A DNA stretch of 64,000 bases from Beroe ovata (GCA_946803715.1 CAMPET010000068.1:77276-141275), one strand, 5' to 3'; counted from the first letter of the stretch, positions 35,765 to 49,887 are shown. The notes: generated by a model from the sequence alone, not told the origin. Translations and numbers: made by a program.

Positions 35765-38700
35765 CTAATCAAGATTCCTGTGCATTGTGCTGAATATTGC
35801 AGTAGAATTCTCGTTGCTAACAATCTTTTCTAACAACTGTTGTTTTCGCAATATCTGAAACAATAATTGTACAATCAGTGATCATGAAAAGGGTGAGCTG
35901 GTATACGCCCAGTGAAAAATTACCAGAGTACAGACATGAACACAAGATTAATTGTGGAGGTCAGCTTCTCTGCTATAATTATGTGTGAGTTATTGTGTAG
36001 GTGCATAATGTAGGTGTGATCTGTGATAGTATCAGCGGGATATAGAGTGAGAATGAACAGCCCTCGTTTTATCGATTGTCTAAAAATATCCCCGATATTT
36101 GCATGATATTGGTACATTCTTCACGTTGTGTCATGTAACACACGGTGAACAGCAACAATGCTGGTGGTTAGCAGCAGGAGTTGCCAGACAATGATGACAT
36201 ACTAAAGTACGACGATAATCCACTCTGTATTTTCTTCATAACCCCGCCCTGATAAATTGGGTGGAATATTCACACCTATATCATTATTATCGCAGTAGGT
36301 GATCTACTGCAATTGCCAATTACAATATACTGAAATATCCTGGGATGAAATCTGCCTGATAACCCTGGTTTATAGTCACATTTGCGAGATCGCATTTTAG
36401 CAGTAACAGGTTAGCTGGTGACGGTAATGGGTAACAACACTATTATGTGACGATATTCATTGTTCATAGTACTGCGATACGCTTGTTACTTATTTCAAAC
36501 TCCCTACCCTCATGACTATGGTCTATTATAATCGTGATGCAAAATGTCCTCACCTCCTTGTACTTTGCATGATCGGACTCTATTTCCACTGTGAATGACA
36601 TGGGGAACCAGCCCCTAACTCCATCACTTTGGCGTTGTCCATAGCACCAACCTAGAATATCAGACTTAATATCAGCTTAATCAGGTTAATCAGGTTAATA
36701 TCAGCTTAATAAGCATATCTGGGAGTAATAACAAGAGTAACATTAAACATACCATCGGTATACTTTTTAAGGACCCGGCAGATTTCCCCTTGCTGAAGCT
36801 CCAGGTCATCTTCGTTAGTCTTTTTGTATAGGTGTTTCGCTTGTACCAACGGTACATCTGAATATTGATCCAAATGGGATATTCGGTGAAAGGACTGACA
36901 TCACTGCGACTTGATTTCCGAAATAATGATCTATCAAGATTAAAATTAGACATCAGTGATTATGATTAGTAATTACCCCATTCCTCGTAGATGGTTTCGT
37001 CTTCGTTACTGTTCTCCTTCCTCTTCAAGACTTCCATCCATTTGTCCTTTTCGGTGCTGGAAGAAAAGCGACTATAAGTAGGAACAAAACTGGGACCATG
37101 AAAAAGGGGATTACGACCAACTAACTAGTGCCAGTGGAACTTAGGGTTATGATTATGAAGACATTGTAGTTTGAACATAGTATAACTCACGGTGATTGGC
37201 ATTGTATGATGAATTTCTTGTCCGGCGGAGAAAGTAGTTGTAGGTTGAAGATCCTATCATGTTCAATCTTCTTCTTGTAACTGGACGGTGGTACGAAGTT
37301 GGGTAGAACCTGGACCAACTGTCTCGGACTACATTCCGTCAGAATTATCTTCCTGCGGGAATGATGATTGATGAGGTAAGAAGTTAGTCAGGGAGGGAAG
37401 CTGGAATATTGAGAGTTTCGTTAAAAACAACGCCTGAAAAACATAGTGACCACTTTAGTTCCGGGACCACTAGTTCAGTTAAACAACATCTGTAAAATAC
37501 TAAAATGTTGACCACTAACGTTTCGTCTTTGGGATCGTTCACTCCAATAACGAGATAGTCCGTGAACAGCCACATGTTGATTTTGCTGCCCATCATTTTA
37601 CCATTCTTGAACTTGAGAATGTGCCCTAGTCCTTCTTTGATGATCAGTCTGTCAGCTTTGTCAGTGAAGCTCTTCAACTTGATCTTTGCAAAGTCACACC
37701 TGATAGATTGTTCGACATAGGTACGTTAGCTACGTTATCCCCACACTTAAATACGAGAATTTTACGACTATCGCAAGAAAAAGCGCTGGTTTTCTCACCT
37801 TCTGTCGAGATTTTCCATCTTTTTCCTCGTCTCTGCGCGTCTCACACCCTCATTACACCTCTCAACTATCTCACAGATGTCATTGTAAAGTGCCATCAGC
37901 GGTTTTTTATCTGTGGGAAACGCACTGATTCAGTGGATCGCCAAGGACCATGGATGTGAAAAGGAGAGATTCCAAATCGTGATTCATCTAGTTAAGACCT
38001 GTTTCCGCTCGGGACTATTCTATAACAACGATCAGAGCACCCTACAAAGCCCCCCTCTCTCCATGTCACTAAGAGCACAACCCACTGCCTTCTCTCTACA
38101 TACCTGGACTTGAATCCTCCGTCTTCTTGATAACGGCATCCAGGAGGAGGGGCATACGACATATCCGCTGCATTGGCAGGATCAGGNACGACATATCCGC
38201 TGCATCGGCAGGATCAGGTAACTAGTCAGATTTTGACCGTGGAGCGATACTTCCCGGTCGGTGAGAAACTTCTCGAAATCAGGATCTTCCGCTCTGTGTG
38301 TGGGGATAGGGCATGAAGTATCCGCAATTGTTCATTTGCAAAAGGGGGCCGGGGGGTCAATATAGATTACTACGGGGGTCCATTATGCTGTTGTACAGGT
38401 TCTCGAGAATAGTTACTTGTGTCGTGTGAGAATGTCTTGCTGATTGGCTGTGTTTGCACAGTACGTCACAAACGCCGGGAAATCTCTGTCTGCCTGAGAA
38501 AAAACAATTGATGATAGAGGTGGCAAAGCTGCGACATCGGAATGTTCGCTATAAAATGCGCTGACACTAGCACGTCAGAACTGATCTGTGTAACGATTGG
38601 GTAGCCCATTCGTCAGAACTCGCTGACACCATTTCATAAATGTGACGTAGGAATGCATGCAATGGAATGTGCTGACACCAGTGCGTCAAAACAGGCCTGT

Positions 38701-41700
38701 GTGACGATTGAGTACTCCATTCGTCACAATTTGCTGACACCACTACATAACAGTTACGTAGGAATGCATGCAATGGAATGTGCTGACACCAGTATGTCAG
38801 AGCAGGCCTGTGTGACGATAGGGTACCCTATTCGTCACAACTCGCTGACACCACTGCATAACTGTGACGTAGGAATGCATGCAATGGAATGCACTGACAC
38901 CAGTCCGTCAGAACAGGCTTGTGTGACAATTGAGTATCCTATTCGTCACAAATTGATACCACACTTGTGGACTGGAAACAAACTCACTGAATGCCGGAGA
39001 ATGCTAGTCATGCTGTCAACTGTTATCTTTCCGTGATATAAGGTTCTCAGTTCCTGTAACAATCTGGAAAAATGAGATCATATCATGTATAATAAGTATG
39101 ATCTGATCTGATTCAATTAATGGATTCCACGAATTTGAAAGAACGCACGCGCGTGCGCGCACTGTAATGCTGAAATGCAGCTTCGCGCCTTACTGCAAAG
39201 ACAAACATCTTCCTCTTCCAAAACAGAAAGTGGATCACGTGTCATATCTTTATATTATCACCTTGTTTTGATGTAGAAAATATGTTATAAACAAGACATG
39301 ATGCTTTATTATACCCGCGTGTGTTGAGTGTTTGCCTGCCATATGATCGCGACAATGTGCTTGTCTGACAGGTAAACTGAAATTTCAAAACTCGTGCCAA
39401 GTGAAGATACCTGTCGCTGACAGACATGATTTCGTCGATGTTGCACAGAATTGACTCGGGACCTTCTGGGAATTCATCCAGATAGCACGAGAAGAGATTA
39501 TCGCTGATAAACTGAAATAATCCGTGAAAATAACGAACATCATCAGCAAACGATAATGTTGAGAGGGTATTTAGCTTAGAAGAGTAAAGATTTGGAATGA
39601 AGTTCACGTCGTGTTGCATGATGAATCGTATGATTGAGAAGGATTTCAAGTTCCCTTACTTGTTTGTCGAGAACTTCCAGACTTTTCCTATACGTTTCCT
39701 CTGTAGTGAATATCTCGTACATGGCCTGTGAAACATCGTGTAAACTGATGATTTCAGAGATCGATAGTGTACTGGGGTGGAATGAAACAGTAACCGTATG
39801 ATTTATTATCACAAACTTGTAATACACACTTTTTACCACACTGCCTCAATATGTACGTCAATAGTCACACCTGCCTGCTATCGCAAAGGATAAACCTATA
39901 AACCACAAGTTTAATCCAAATTCGGAGTTGTTTCCAAGTGGTATACTTTGACTAAATCGTAAGAACGTGTTTAACTTCCGTCTCGCCAGCTTCCTCTCTC
40001 TCTCAGCCATTACAAGACGCGAGTATACATAGTTTGACGTTGTGCCATGACCCCAACAATTCGACTCAAATATGGCGTTCCGTATCAAGGGGAGGGGGGG
40101 GTTGGTTAACAAAATTATATAATAACAACCCGATTAATTCCATTTCAATCCCATACCCAACCGCCTGTACGCTACTCATGTGATCAACGTCATGAGGAAA
40201 TAACGTATTATAGTTGGAGGACAGGTATATCATTGAACTGTTAGAGGGAGAGTTTATTATAGGAATACAGATTTGCTCATGATTCTATCGGTACCCCCTC
40301 CCAAATAATCCGCCCGGAGAGAGCTCATAGCTGCTTGTTAATCGGAGTTCAGGAATTACAGCAGGAAAACAATCGTAACGAACAATAATTGGCCCTTCAA
40401 TTGCTACAAACAACCTTGCCAGTTGGTAGCAATCCATCTCTGATAATTGATGGTGTAATTGGAAGGTTAACCAGAGGTCTGATTAGTTTATGGTTAGTCG
40501 TGGGAATAACGTTCTAAGAGGGTGTTCAAAATGATACGTTTTGATAAACAGATGGGATTGCCTAGTAGAAATAAGCAATCTATTGCTGACAATTCTATAC
40601 TAACTTCCAAATAAAATTGATAGGTACATTACCTTGATGTCAACAAAGATGTCAATAAAGGAATGATAATATTTTGGGAATTGAGGCGATGCTGTCTTTG
40701 AAAATAGAAATTTCTAATCTGACCTGTTCATTTCGATTGCTCCCCATCCTCAGAAAATTACAAGCTCAAAACTAAGAAATACCGTACAAAATTGGTTTCT
40801 ATTCGCAGTTGAAAAACTTACCCCCTTACTGTGAAAAATGCGACAAATTCTAGATAACCATCGTAGAACAGGGACAAGATGAGTTATAATTCAGTACAAA
40901 AATAAGACAAGAAGTAAGTACAGATAACAGTCCCTCAAAATTTCATTGTTCATGTAATACCTAAACTGTTTGATCAAATGAACAATGAATATAGAGACAC
41001 AAAAAATACAATATGAAAGATTGTTACCTCCTGCCTCGCTCGCTCCATCTTGCCCAACTCATCGGTCTCCAGAATCCCGCTGTCGACTACCTGACGATAG
41101 AGATGATGTTACTCAATGTGTTTCATCCCGGTGTAACACCATGCGTTACACCGCGCGTTACACCGCGCGTTACACCATTCGTTACACCGTGGTGAGAGAA
41201 AGTTTAAATATCCTCGGTCCTCACCAGTGTGGAAATTGGGAGTTATTTGTCTGCTAGTTTATCGGGAATTATCGTAACTGTTCGAAAGACCCACCTCTTT
41301 CCGTTCATGCCAGTATTCTCTAAACCCTGATTTGCTCTGCTGATTGGGAGCCGATGTTGCATTTTTCTGGATTATGAAGAAATCCTGGCTTTGCTCGTAC
41401 GTGATTTCATCTAGATCAGCCGCAATCTGCCCATAGATATCGTCTGAAGAATGAACTATCTTGAGGGAAAAATCTCGTAATATTTCACTTTGCGGGGGAG
41501 TGCCTGACTCATACCTGTTGATAAAACTCGAAACATGAAACTCAATGATACAAAACTTCCTGAGTCGAATTTTATGCATTCCGGAAGACATTCGGAGGAA
41601 ATAGAGCGGTTTTTACTGATTAAAATTGTGTTCTGAGTAGCTTACACAAAACGCACACAAGCCTAGACAAAGACACACATGAAACGCGCACAAACAGACA

Positions 41701-44700
41701 CATACACGTATAAACAGACAGACACAACTCCAGACAGTCACGAATTATTCACGGCACGAATTGCTTAGCTGCAGCATTCACACCGGTTCTGACTTTTTTC
41801 TAATCCGTCCCAAAAAACCACAGTGATTTCAGCTGAAAATGACACGATATCAGCGTTGACACCAGTTTTAAAGCTGGCACTAGATCAAGCATTAGCAAGT
41901 TGACACCATCCCCAGCGTTAACACTTCCCCAGCATTGAGACCATCCTTCAGCGCTGACACCACTCCACACAGCTGACGGATGTTACCTGAGACATGTTCA
42001 GACAGCCATCTGTCCACAAAACTGGGAACTGATCTAACTTTGTTTGACATAAGTGGTGTCACACCTCTGCGATAGTACGACACGTCATCCAGATGTCGAT
42101 ACAACTAAAAACGACAGTCGATACATCTATAATAAACGACAATCGATGTATCTATAAACGACAGATTTGGACACGACAACACACATAGAAATGCTGGCTG
42201 ATGGCAGACAATCAGCAATCACTTTAATCAGATATTAAACAACGGCGTGACTTTTGAACACAACAAAAGTGAAAGGTGAGAGATGTTGAGTTTTTTGTGT
42301 TAATCAGAAATTAGGTAATTCAACTGCACATCCAGAAAACACAAAACACGGAGTAGGTTACTATAATTATAATTAGCTTATTAGAGACATTTTCGACAGT
42401 TATACACCGTGTGATGAGACCTATGTTTGTCCATCGTGAGTCATGAACAAGTCTCATCAAGATATTGACAGTGGTGTCAATGATTACACCAGCACAACCT
42501 GACAATAGCGACGTTTGTTTCAATAGGAGATCTATGATAATATCCATGATACAGTAAGTTAGACTGACACAATATCACGTCTCATGTCCAGTGTTAACAA
42601 CCTCATCAATATTACTCAATGCTCATATTACTCAATGCGAATACGAAATAAATCCCCTTTTTAAATACAAAATGCGAAACGCAAGTTGCGATATCGGACG
42701 TCTAAAGATCTAAAGGACCTGCTGTTACAGGACACAAAACTTTAACCGGGGCTGGTTCAGCAGAAAGCAGAAGTTGTATTTATGAGAGACTGATGTCTCA
42801 TATCGAAAATGGTTTAGACCGACTGTAATTATGGTTAGACAAACGCACATAACATTTCATTCATAATTTAGACCGACATGAATGCTATGGTACTACAACA
42901 TAATAATACAAATTGCACTCTGAATCCCGAAATTAAGAGCTCTTAAGTTCAGAAGTTTCACTCTAATCTGAGTATGCAAGTTCCATAATAGGATTCTATC
43001 CAAATTTGATGCTCTACAGCTACAATATCTGTCAAGTGTCAGGTTGAGTATCGGTCTCCGTTTTGACACCTACGTCAATCTCCCTCTGACAGGGTACATA
43101 TTTTGATAATGTGTTTGTGGTCCCATGTTGACACCCTCTTCAATCCACCGTAAATATATCGGAAAGGGCATGAAAACCGGTGTAGACTCACACCGGCTAG
43201 TCAACAAACATGTTAGTAAGGGTAGGTTGTAGGTATGATTTGGCGAGGTTTCAAGGCTGGACTACGGACTTTTGTTCAAACTTCTGAATTTGCTCCGTTT
43301 ACGAACGCTTTACGATTAGAATTTGTGTCGGTTTATTTCAACTAATAACATGCATTCTGTCACTCAACAATAGTATGATCTAACTATTTTCATGGGGCTG
43401 ATACTAGTTATTGTATGCGATAAATGAGTTGGGAAGGCATCATCGCTCCCACAATCAGAGTCATGGGTTAGACTCGACATGATATGCATGCATAATTGGC
43501 AGCCGACATGGTACCATCAGTGATAAAACTATGAAACATCATATAAACAGTGATAAACCATCATATATCAGCTAGATTCTTACTATAAATAACATGAGCG
43601 GGGGAGCGGAAGTCGCCACTGATTCACGATGTAACACATTGTGTAATGTCTGATAATAATATTTCGATCGTCGATCATAGTGTTGGCAAGGTGGAAGTCT
43701 GGTTATCATTATGATTATTAATAATGCAAATTCCGACAATATGACAGACGTCAATCTCGAGAGTCGAGACCATTGAAACGTATAGCTCACGTGTTATCAC
43801 CATGAAAATTAGACAAAAACACAGACAAAGTGACAAGGAACTCATGATATTGATAAATAGACAGAAATACTGACAAGGAAGTCAACAGTAATCCCAGTTG
43901 AATTTACGGTGATTGAGAGGATCGTTTTCGGTGAAACAAATGGATTTGGTCCGGCAAAATATGCAGGAGCTCAAAGAAAAACAAACCTCTTTGAACCAAG
44001 GCAAAATTATAGACGGTATAATGCAAGTGTGTGTCAGTGTGTGAGCAGGAGGGAGGCCAAGTACTGACCTTTTTACGGAGGAGTGTGTGTGTGTGTGTAT
44101 GTGTGTGTGTGTGTGNNNNNNNNNNNNNNNNNNNNNNNNNNNNNNNNNNNNNNNNNNNNNNNNNNNNNNNNNNNNNNNNNNNNNNNNNNNNNNNNNNNNN
44201 NNNNNNNNNNNNNNNNNNNNNNNNNNNNNNNNNNNNNNNNNNNNNNNNNNNNNNNNNNNNNNNNNNNNNNNNNNNNNNNNNNNNNNNNNNNNNNNNNNNN
44301 NNNNNNNNNNNNNNNNNNNNNNGTGTGTGTGTGTGTGTGTGCATGTGTGTGTGAGCATGTGTGCGTGTTGGCGTCTCAATATGGACCAATATGGTAGTTC
44401 CAGTAATAGTATTACGGGACACGCACGTTAGAAACTTTGCACCTACTTCGATAATGCATTACTGTCGTAACGCAACCACCACTCTTGTACAGAGAGTAAC
44501 ACACAGTAACGGGGTGTTACCAGGAATGACCAAGAGTAACACATTGTAACCATGAATAACCATTGGTTACTCTTGTTAACTTATCAACAGTAACCAACAC
44601 AGATACGTCACAGTATAACACAGATACGACACAGTATAACACAGTATGTCACAGTATGTCACAGTATAACACAGTATGACACAGTATGACACAGTTTAAC

Positions 44701-47700
44701 ACAGTATGTCACAGTATAATACAGTATAACACAGTATGACTCAGATACAACACAGATACGACACAGTAGGTATAATACAGTATGACACAGTATGTCACAG
44801 CATGTCACAGTATAACACAGTATAACACAGTATAACACATTATGTCACAGTATAACACAGTATAACACAGTATGTCACAGTATAACACAGTATAACACAG
44901 TATAACACAGTATAACACAGTATAACACAGTATGACTCAGATACGACACAGTATAACACGGTATGTCACAGTATAACACAGTATGACACAGTATAACACA
45001 GTATGACACAGTATGACACAGTATAACACAGTATAACACAGTATGACACATACCATCATCTTCGTATTCGTTGTGATTTAGCAGTTCGTCTAGACCAGTC
45101 CCCTGTTGAGAGCTAGGACCGGTGAAATTAGCGTCAACCTAGACCAAGGAGTTAGTTTAGTGAATACCGGCTCAGATACTAAACTAGCAAACTACCAAAA
45201 CACCTGATCCAATGATCATAAGTTAGTTTAAAGGATAGTTAGTTTAATAAAGGATAGCTGGTTGAGTTAGGTATCGATTATCGGTACTCCTATATCTAAC
45301 GAGAGTGCAAGAGAGGGAAAAGTTGAAGTACTGACAGTAAGAGAACTGTTATAACCAGGGAAACTGGTTCACGGGTTATAGTCATGAATTTGACAATAAA
45401 ACTTTAAGAATTGGTATTGGATGAGGGAAGGATGCTATGCTTAGCATGGTTATTGGTTAGCCAGTAAATGCTAACGACGATCAACTGGATTTCTTCATTA
45501 TAAAACCATGCAATCAAATGACAAATTATTCCTCTCAACGCACAGAAATTCGACACATTTTCACTCGCGCAATTGACAGATTTCACGTCAAAATTCACAA
45601 AAAAATGTTTTTCTGCCAATGTAGGGCTTGTCATACTCCGAGAAAGAGAGAGAATACAGCGCGTTTAAATACAGGCTGCGTTGAAATCCAGGTTGCGAAT
45701 TTGTCATGGTCGAAGCGAGGCATTCACTGGCAATACAAACTTGTACGTGAACTCAATAACATCATATTATAGATGTCATCGTACTAAAATTAACTTTTAG
45801 TTATCAAATCATCAAACTATCTATCACCTGCACCATTTACAAGTAATAGGTAGGTACCTATCATTGTATGCTACTTGGGGTAGGGCTCTGATGAGCATGG
45901 CAAACGAAATATTGTCTGAATGATTATTGAACGTGATCAAAACGCACACCCACAAATATTCCATGTCGTGAAACTTAATAACTGCAACATTAAATTGTAA
46001 GTTGAACAGTTGTGGGAACTAATAATTACCTATACAGTTCTAATCATAAACTTGTGGGAAGTTAAACAATAAGTAGATCTACGTAGAATTCATAAGCGAT
46101 CCAAAAAAGTACCATACTTCTATTCTCATGAGTAAAGCGTGAACACACTATAAATAAACGTGAAATAACGGTACGACAATTTAACCGAACTGAAACTCTC
46201 TCTCTCTCTCTCTCGAAAAGGGGTAAATTATAGTAGCTCCATCACACTGAATCCTTTCTTCTGAATTTAAATGCGTTAAATGAGAAACTCTACTCGTTGA
46301 AATTTCAGTTATTTAGTCTCATGTTCACTCATTAAAATAGCGTGAAACATGAACAAAATGAAGTTCGCAAAGTCAGAAGCCCAAGTTGATTATTGAAGAT
46401 GGAAGAAAATGAAAGAGGTTCATTCAAGAGTCAGTTAAACGGTCAGATTCGCAACAATTGGGTGGTGTAGAAACAGTGTTCTCAGAATATTCTTTCATCA
46501 TTCAGACATTGAATATTTTTGCAAGTTTGAAATACAGGCATGATAATCGGAAAAAATGAACGATTTTGATTCGAATGAACGAAGACTAGGGCGCCGTGCG
46601 ATACGCTCATATCAATAGTCTCAATAACCATTAAACGGGAATTATAGTGACCATAACAATGACCATTCAGAAACTGGTGTTGGAATAAGATCATGGCATT
46701 GGCATCATGGCAATTGGGGCATCTATTGAACTCTCTTTGCAACAAGCTGACACTCGATACCGTAAAATTCGCTCACGTTAATAACACTCAGAACACCTCA
46801 AAATGGAATTTAAACTGTTATAGGTAAACATCGCAAAGCTAAAGCAGCAAATGATGTAGACGCCTAAATAGAGAAAGTTCAATCACCGATTTGATGTCGT
46901 ATTGATTTGACACGAACATATACCAACTGACAACCACGTCTCGGCAACGTGTATTCAATAACAGGAGCACCCACCAAAGCAGCAATAAGAAACGGTAACG
47001 CGCCGGAATGAAGCATATAATAAAGTAATCTCTGGGAAGCTCCTTCGGACTAGTGGAATAAACAGGGTTCTAACTCCCGAAACATTAAATAGTTACCACG
47101 TGCCATACGTTGATGATCACGCATACACGTGCCAGTGCACGTGTCCACGTGACACGCGCTACAATACCACGTGATTCACGCAGGGTTTTCTATGGATATT
47201 GGAACCGCTCTTTGTCACATGACACACTATCCGGACTGGTTAACTTAGCAACGGTGACACGTGACGCACACGATGGAATTGCACGTGCAATCGCTGAGAG
47301 CCACATAACCACGAAGGTAATCTATAATACAGAGCCCGCGTCTCACCGAGGGAGGTACTGCAATCTCTAAAACCCGTCGTTGTGCTTGAATGGTAAAACA
47401 CATGGGATTTTTAGAGAAATTACACGCGGCGACATGTTTAGCTTGTCAAGTTTAACGATAAACTATCGACGTTATGCCGAGCTTCTTAATAGGAGTTTTA
47501 TAATGCTTTCATGGCGACGGAAATTGGGCGCTGTATGGGAATATTCTCGGAATAACACCCATGAACATATTATTATAGCCATGATATTGTGAGGAAGTAA
47601 TTAATCAAATAATAGGTACATGATCCACTCCATTATTAAACGTGGCCGTCCTTTTGAAATGTATAATTGGGTATTCAACTCGTTGCTGTAGTATTTAGAA

Positions 47701-49887
47701 AAATCTTACACAGTTTTCGACACGGACACTACTCACACTAGCAGCGTTACTTGTCGACGATTTTCTTCTTCGATCTGAAAATAAACCAAGGTTATCCTGT
47801 TATAATAAAAACCGCCATCCTGTGTTGTCTAACTATCAACTATATCATTTGCCCCCTATATATCCAAATGTATAATATGCTACCTGACCGCGGTGACAGG
47901 GGCGGGGGGAGGGATTTGGGGATTGGTGGCGGGGTTTTTCCCGGGACTGCGGCCCTGGCAACAGTCAGCGGTGACGAGGTTCTCCTTGTCGACGGAGACG
48001 AAGTAGTGGACGATCCGCGGGACGAGGATGAGTTTCTGGGATGAGTCGACATGTTGATTTGAGGAGGGAGATCAACTTTGTAGATGCTGGGTGAGTTGGC
48101 TTGAGATCGCCTGATTGTAGATGCTCCCGCCCGTGTGCTGCTGACAGTGTAAGGTTGCCCAGATGGTGGTTTGGGGTGTGTTAGATCAGTTCTCCTAGCG
48201 TAGTTGTAATGTTCAGACGAGTCATCATCCTTCCACCTCTCCATATCACTTTGATCCAGTAAAATCTTATCATCATAGCTGTGTCGCCTGTTCCTGAGGT
48301 TTGGAGGGGGAAGGAGAGAGGGAGGTAGGCTTTGTCGATGGGTCGTAAGATATGATTGTTTGGACAAAACTGCTGATGACCGCTGCATTAAGGGCGGGGG
48401 TGGGGTAGGTGCTGGTCGTGATGGGGTAATGGTATCATTCCTCGGTATAGGGTCATTTTCTCTGGTTAGAGTATCGTCTCCACGAGTTCCATTGTCTCCA
48501 GTGAGGTTGTCGCCCGGATTTCCACGTCTTAGAGTCTCTGGGGAAGAATTGCAGGAGGACGGGGATGTTGTTATGTGCAATGTGACGTCCTCATGGAACG
48601 ATGAATTGTCAGATGTCGTGGATGGTATCCTCTTCACTTTCACAGCTCTCCTCCCGATTGTGCTCTTGCGCAGGGAAACATGCACAGGTGGTGCTGGGTT
48701 ATCCTCGGCTTCACTGCACCGCTCCGTGGGAACCGATGGGCGCCTCGGCGGGAGTACAGGCGGCTCGTTTCTGTCCTGCTTTACGCCATTCACCGAGCTT
48801 TTCCTCGGGGGGAGTGAGGGTGGTTCAGGGGTGGGTGGAACCTTACCGCCCGGTAACCCCTGAGTTAACTTAGCACCGAGCAGTTGCTTTCTTTCAATGA
48901 ATGATAAGGTGCGATCTGAATCATCGCTCATTGTTTTTCATAACTGAGCTGGGATCATTATAGGGATTACAAAGCAAATCTGGTAGGTAATTTCTCTCTT
49001 GATCACAGATGTCATGAAAATTTCTATTGATAATTTTATTCCTCTGATTTCTCAAAGTGGAAACATGTTAGTAAAACAGTACCATAATTTCCATCATCAA
49101 AATTCTAATTCAATGTTCATGAATCATGCAGAATTCTACAAAAATAATTACAGCATTATCACTTTTATTTACCAATCTTAACGCTAGAAAGTTATTATTC
49201 AACCTCACGGCACAAACAAACACGTTTCACGTACCTAGGTACTATACTTCCTTTGACAAAGCCTTACTACTTTACTAAACAGTTGACAGCACATGAAGAC
49301 AAGGTAGGTAACAACCTGATCAAACTGGAACACAATGGGTAAATACCTTGTTCAGAAACTTCTGGTGAAGCCCGGGGGATGGTAGCTAGTGGAGGCAGTG
49401 GTGGCTTGACTACTGGTGACCTTGGCGAGAAAACAGAGTCTTGTGGAACATCTCTCTCCTCAGTTAGAGATAAGCTCCCCGCAGACTCTGCATATACCTC
49501 CTCTAGACTCATGTAGTTATTTTCTTCATAAGTGTCTGAGGAACATTTCGATCTGCCTGAGTATGGGACTCGTCTTTTGGCCAGTCTCCGTTTGGCAGGA
49601 GTTACATTTGCAGAGCCTGCTCTCAGTATCAGTGCAGTTGATGGAGGTAATCTGTGTTTGCTGCTCTGAGAGACATGAGAGTTTCTTACTGATGACGACA
49701 CTGAGCTCTGGTCTTGCTTATCCGTTTCTATGGGAGGTTGGAAATTCCCGTCACGTTTCAGGTATTCCACAAAAAGAGGGCGTATGGTGGTAATTATACG
49801 GTGTTGACAATATTTACCTTTGCTGATGAACGCATGTGAAACAGATGTCTGCTCTATTTGTGCAATGAGATCTTTCACGTGAGACAT
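35765..49887 (-). CDS. Ephexin-type RhoGEF (DH-PH-SH3)
   Basis: Guanine-nucleotide exchange factor for Rho GTPases; the DH-PH-SH3 order is that of the ephexin family (NGEF/ARHGEF5/16/19/26). Likely exons: 49887-49347, 48915-47884, 47774-47737, 45138-45054, 42104-41987, 41503-41295, 41090-41028, 39725-39660, 39511-39392, 39053-38988, 38493-38417, 38293-38104, 37910-37799, 37699-37520, 37352-37191, 37056-36977, 36857-36753, 36651-36554 and 35854-35765 (TAG), about 1,130 residues. DH: QEAMYEIFTTEETYRKSLEV, YLILPMQRICRMPLLLDAVI, IVERCNEGVRRAE. PH: LIIKEGLGHILKF...MWLFTDYLVIGV. SH3: AKHLYKKTNEDDLELQQGEI...GWCYGQRQSDGVRGWFPMSF. The N-terminus is rich in PxxP (PPSLPPRKSS, PPVLPPRRPS) and tyrosines (YEENNYMSLEEVY). 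The phase does not close between the exons at 45.1 and 42.1 kb, so one exon is missing. ATG 48931, with an in-frame stop just upstream, may be a second start. Exact paralogue uncertain. Confidence 0.88.
38156..38218. other. Assembly duplication around N in the DH exon
   Basis: Two 31-bp copies (38156-38186 and 38188-38218), differing at one base, flank a single N at 38187. On the minus strand both encode LILPMQRICR. Removing one copy plus the N (32 bp) restores the phase with both neighbouring exons, so this is most simply a contig-join artefact. Confidence 0.85.
38560..38950. repeat. 111-bp satellite in a RhoGEF intron
   Basis: About three and a half units of the same 111-bp satellite as at 21.7-22.0 kb, lying between RhoGEF exons 39053-38988 and 38493-38417. 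The length is a multiple of three, so 37-residue repeats stay open on both strands (for example [11 protein letters not shown] on the plus strand). Confidence 0.85.
44082..44358. repeat. (TG)n microsatellite with a 207-N gap
   Basis: TG repeats flank Ns at 44116-44322 in a RhoGEF intron. The gap is probably a collapsed or unsequenced dinucleotide run. Confidence 0.95.
44590..45053. repeat. 10-11-bp ACACAGTATA array next to a RhoGEF donor
   Basis: About 40 units alternating ACACAGTATAAC, ACAGTATGTC and ACAGTATGAC. The array ends at the donor of the RhoGEF exon 45138-45054, whose intron begins GTATGTGTCATACTG on the minus strand and passes directly into repeat sequence. Confidence 0.9.
47097..47287. 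promoter_or_regulatory. Cluster of seven CACGTG E-boxes
   Basis: CACGTG occurs at 47097, 47126, 47138, 47146, 47168, 47258 and 47282, seven times in 191 bp, where less than 0.1 is expected by chance. CACGTG is the palindromic E-box of bHLH-ZIP factors (USF, MYC/MAX, MITF/TFE; established knowledge). It lies in the RhoGEF intron between exons 47774-47737 and 45138-45054, so it could be an intronic enhancer or an internal promoter. Flanking bases vary, so it is not a simple tandem repeat. Confidence 0.6.

Noticed and set aside
43882-44431. Long frames across the N gap
   Set aside because: They are made of translated Ns and TG repeats.
47110-47370. 86-codon plus frame
   Set aside because: The CACGTG cluster forces its composition; there is no family or splice evidence.
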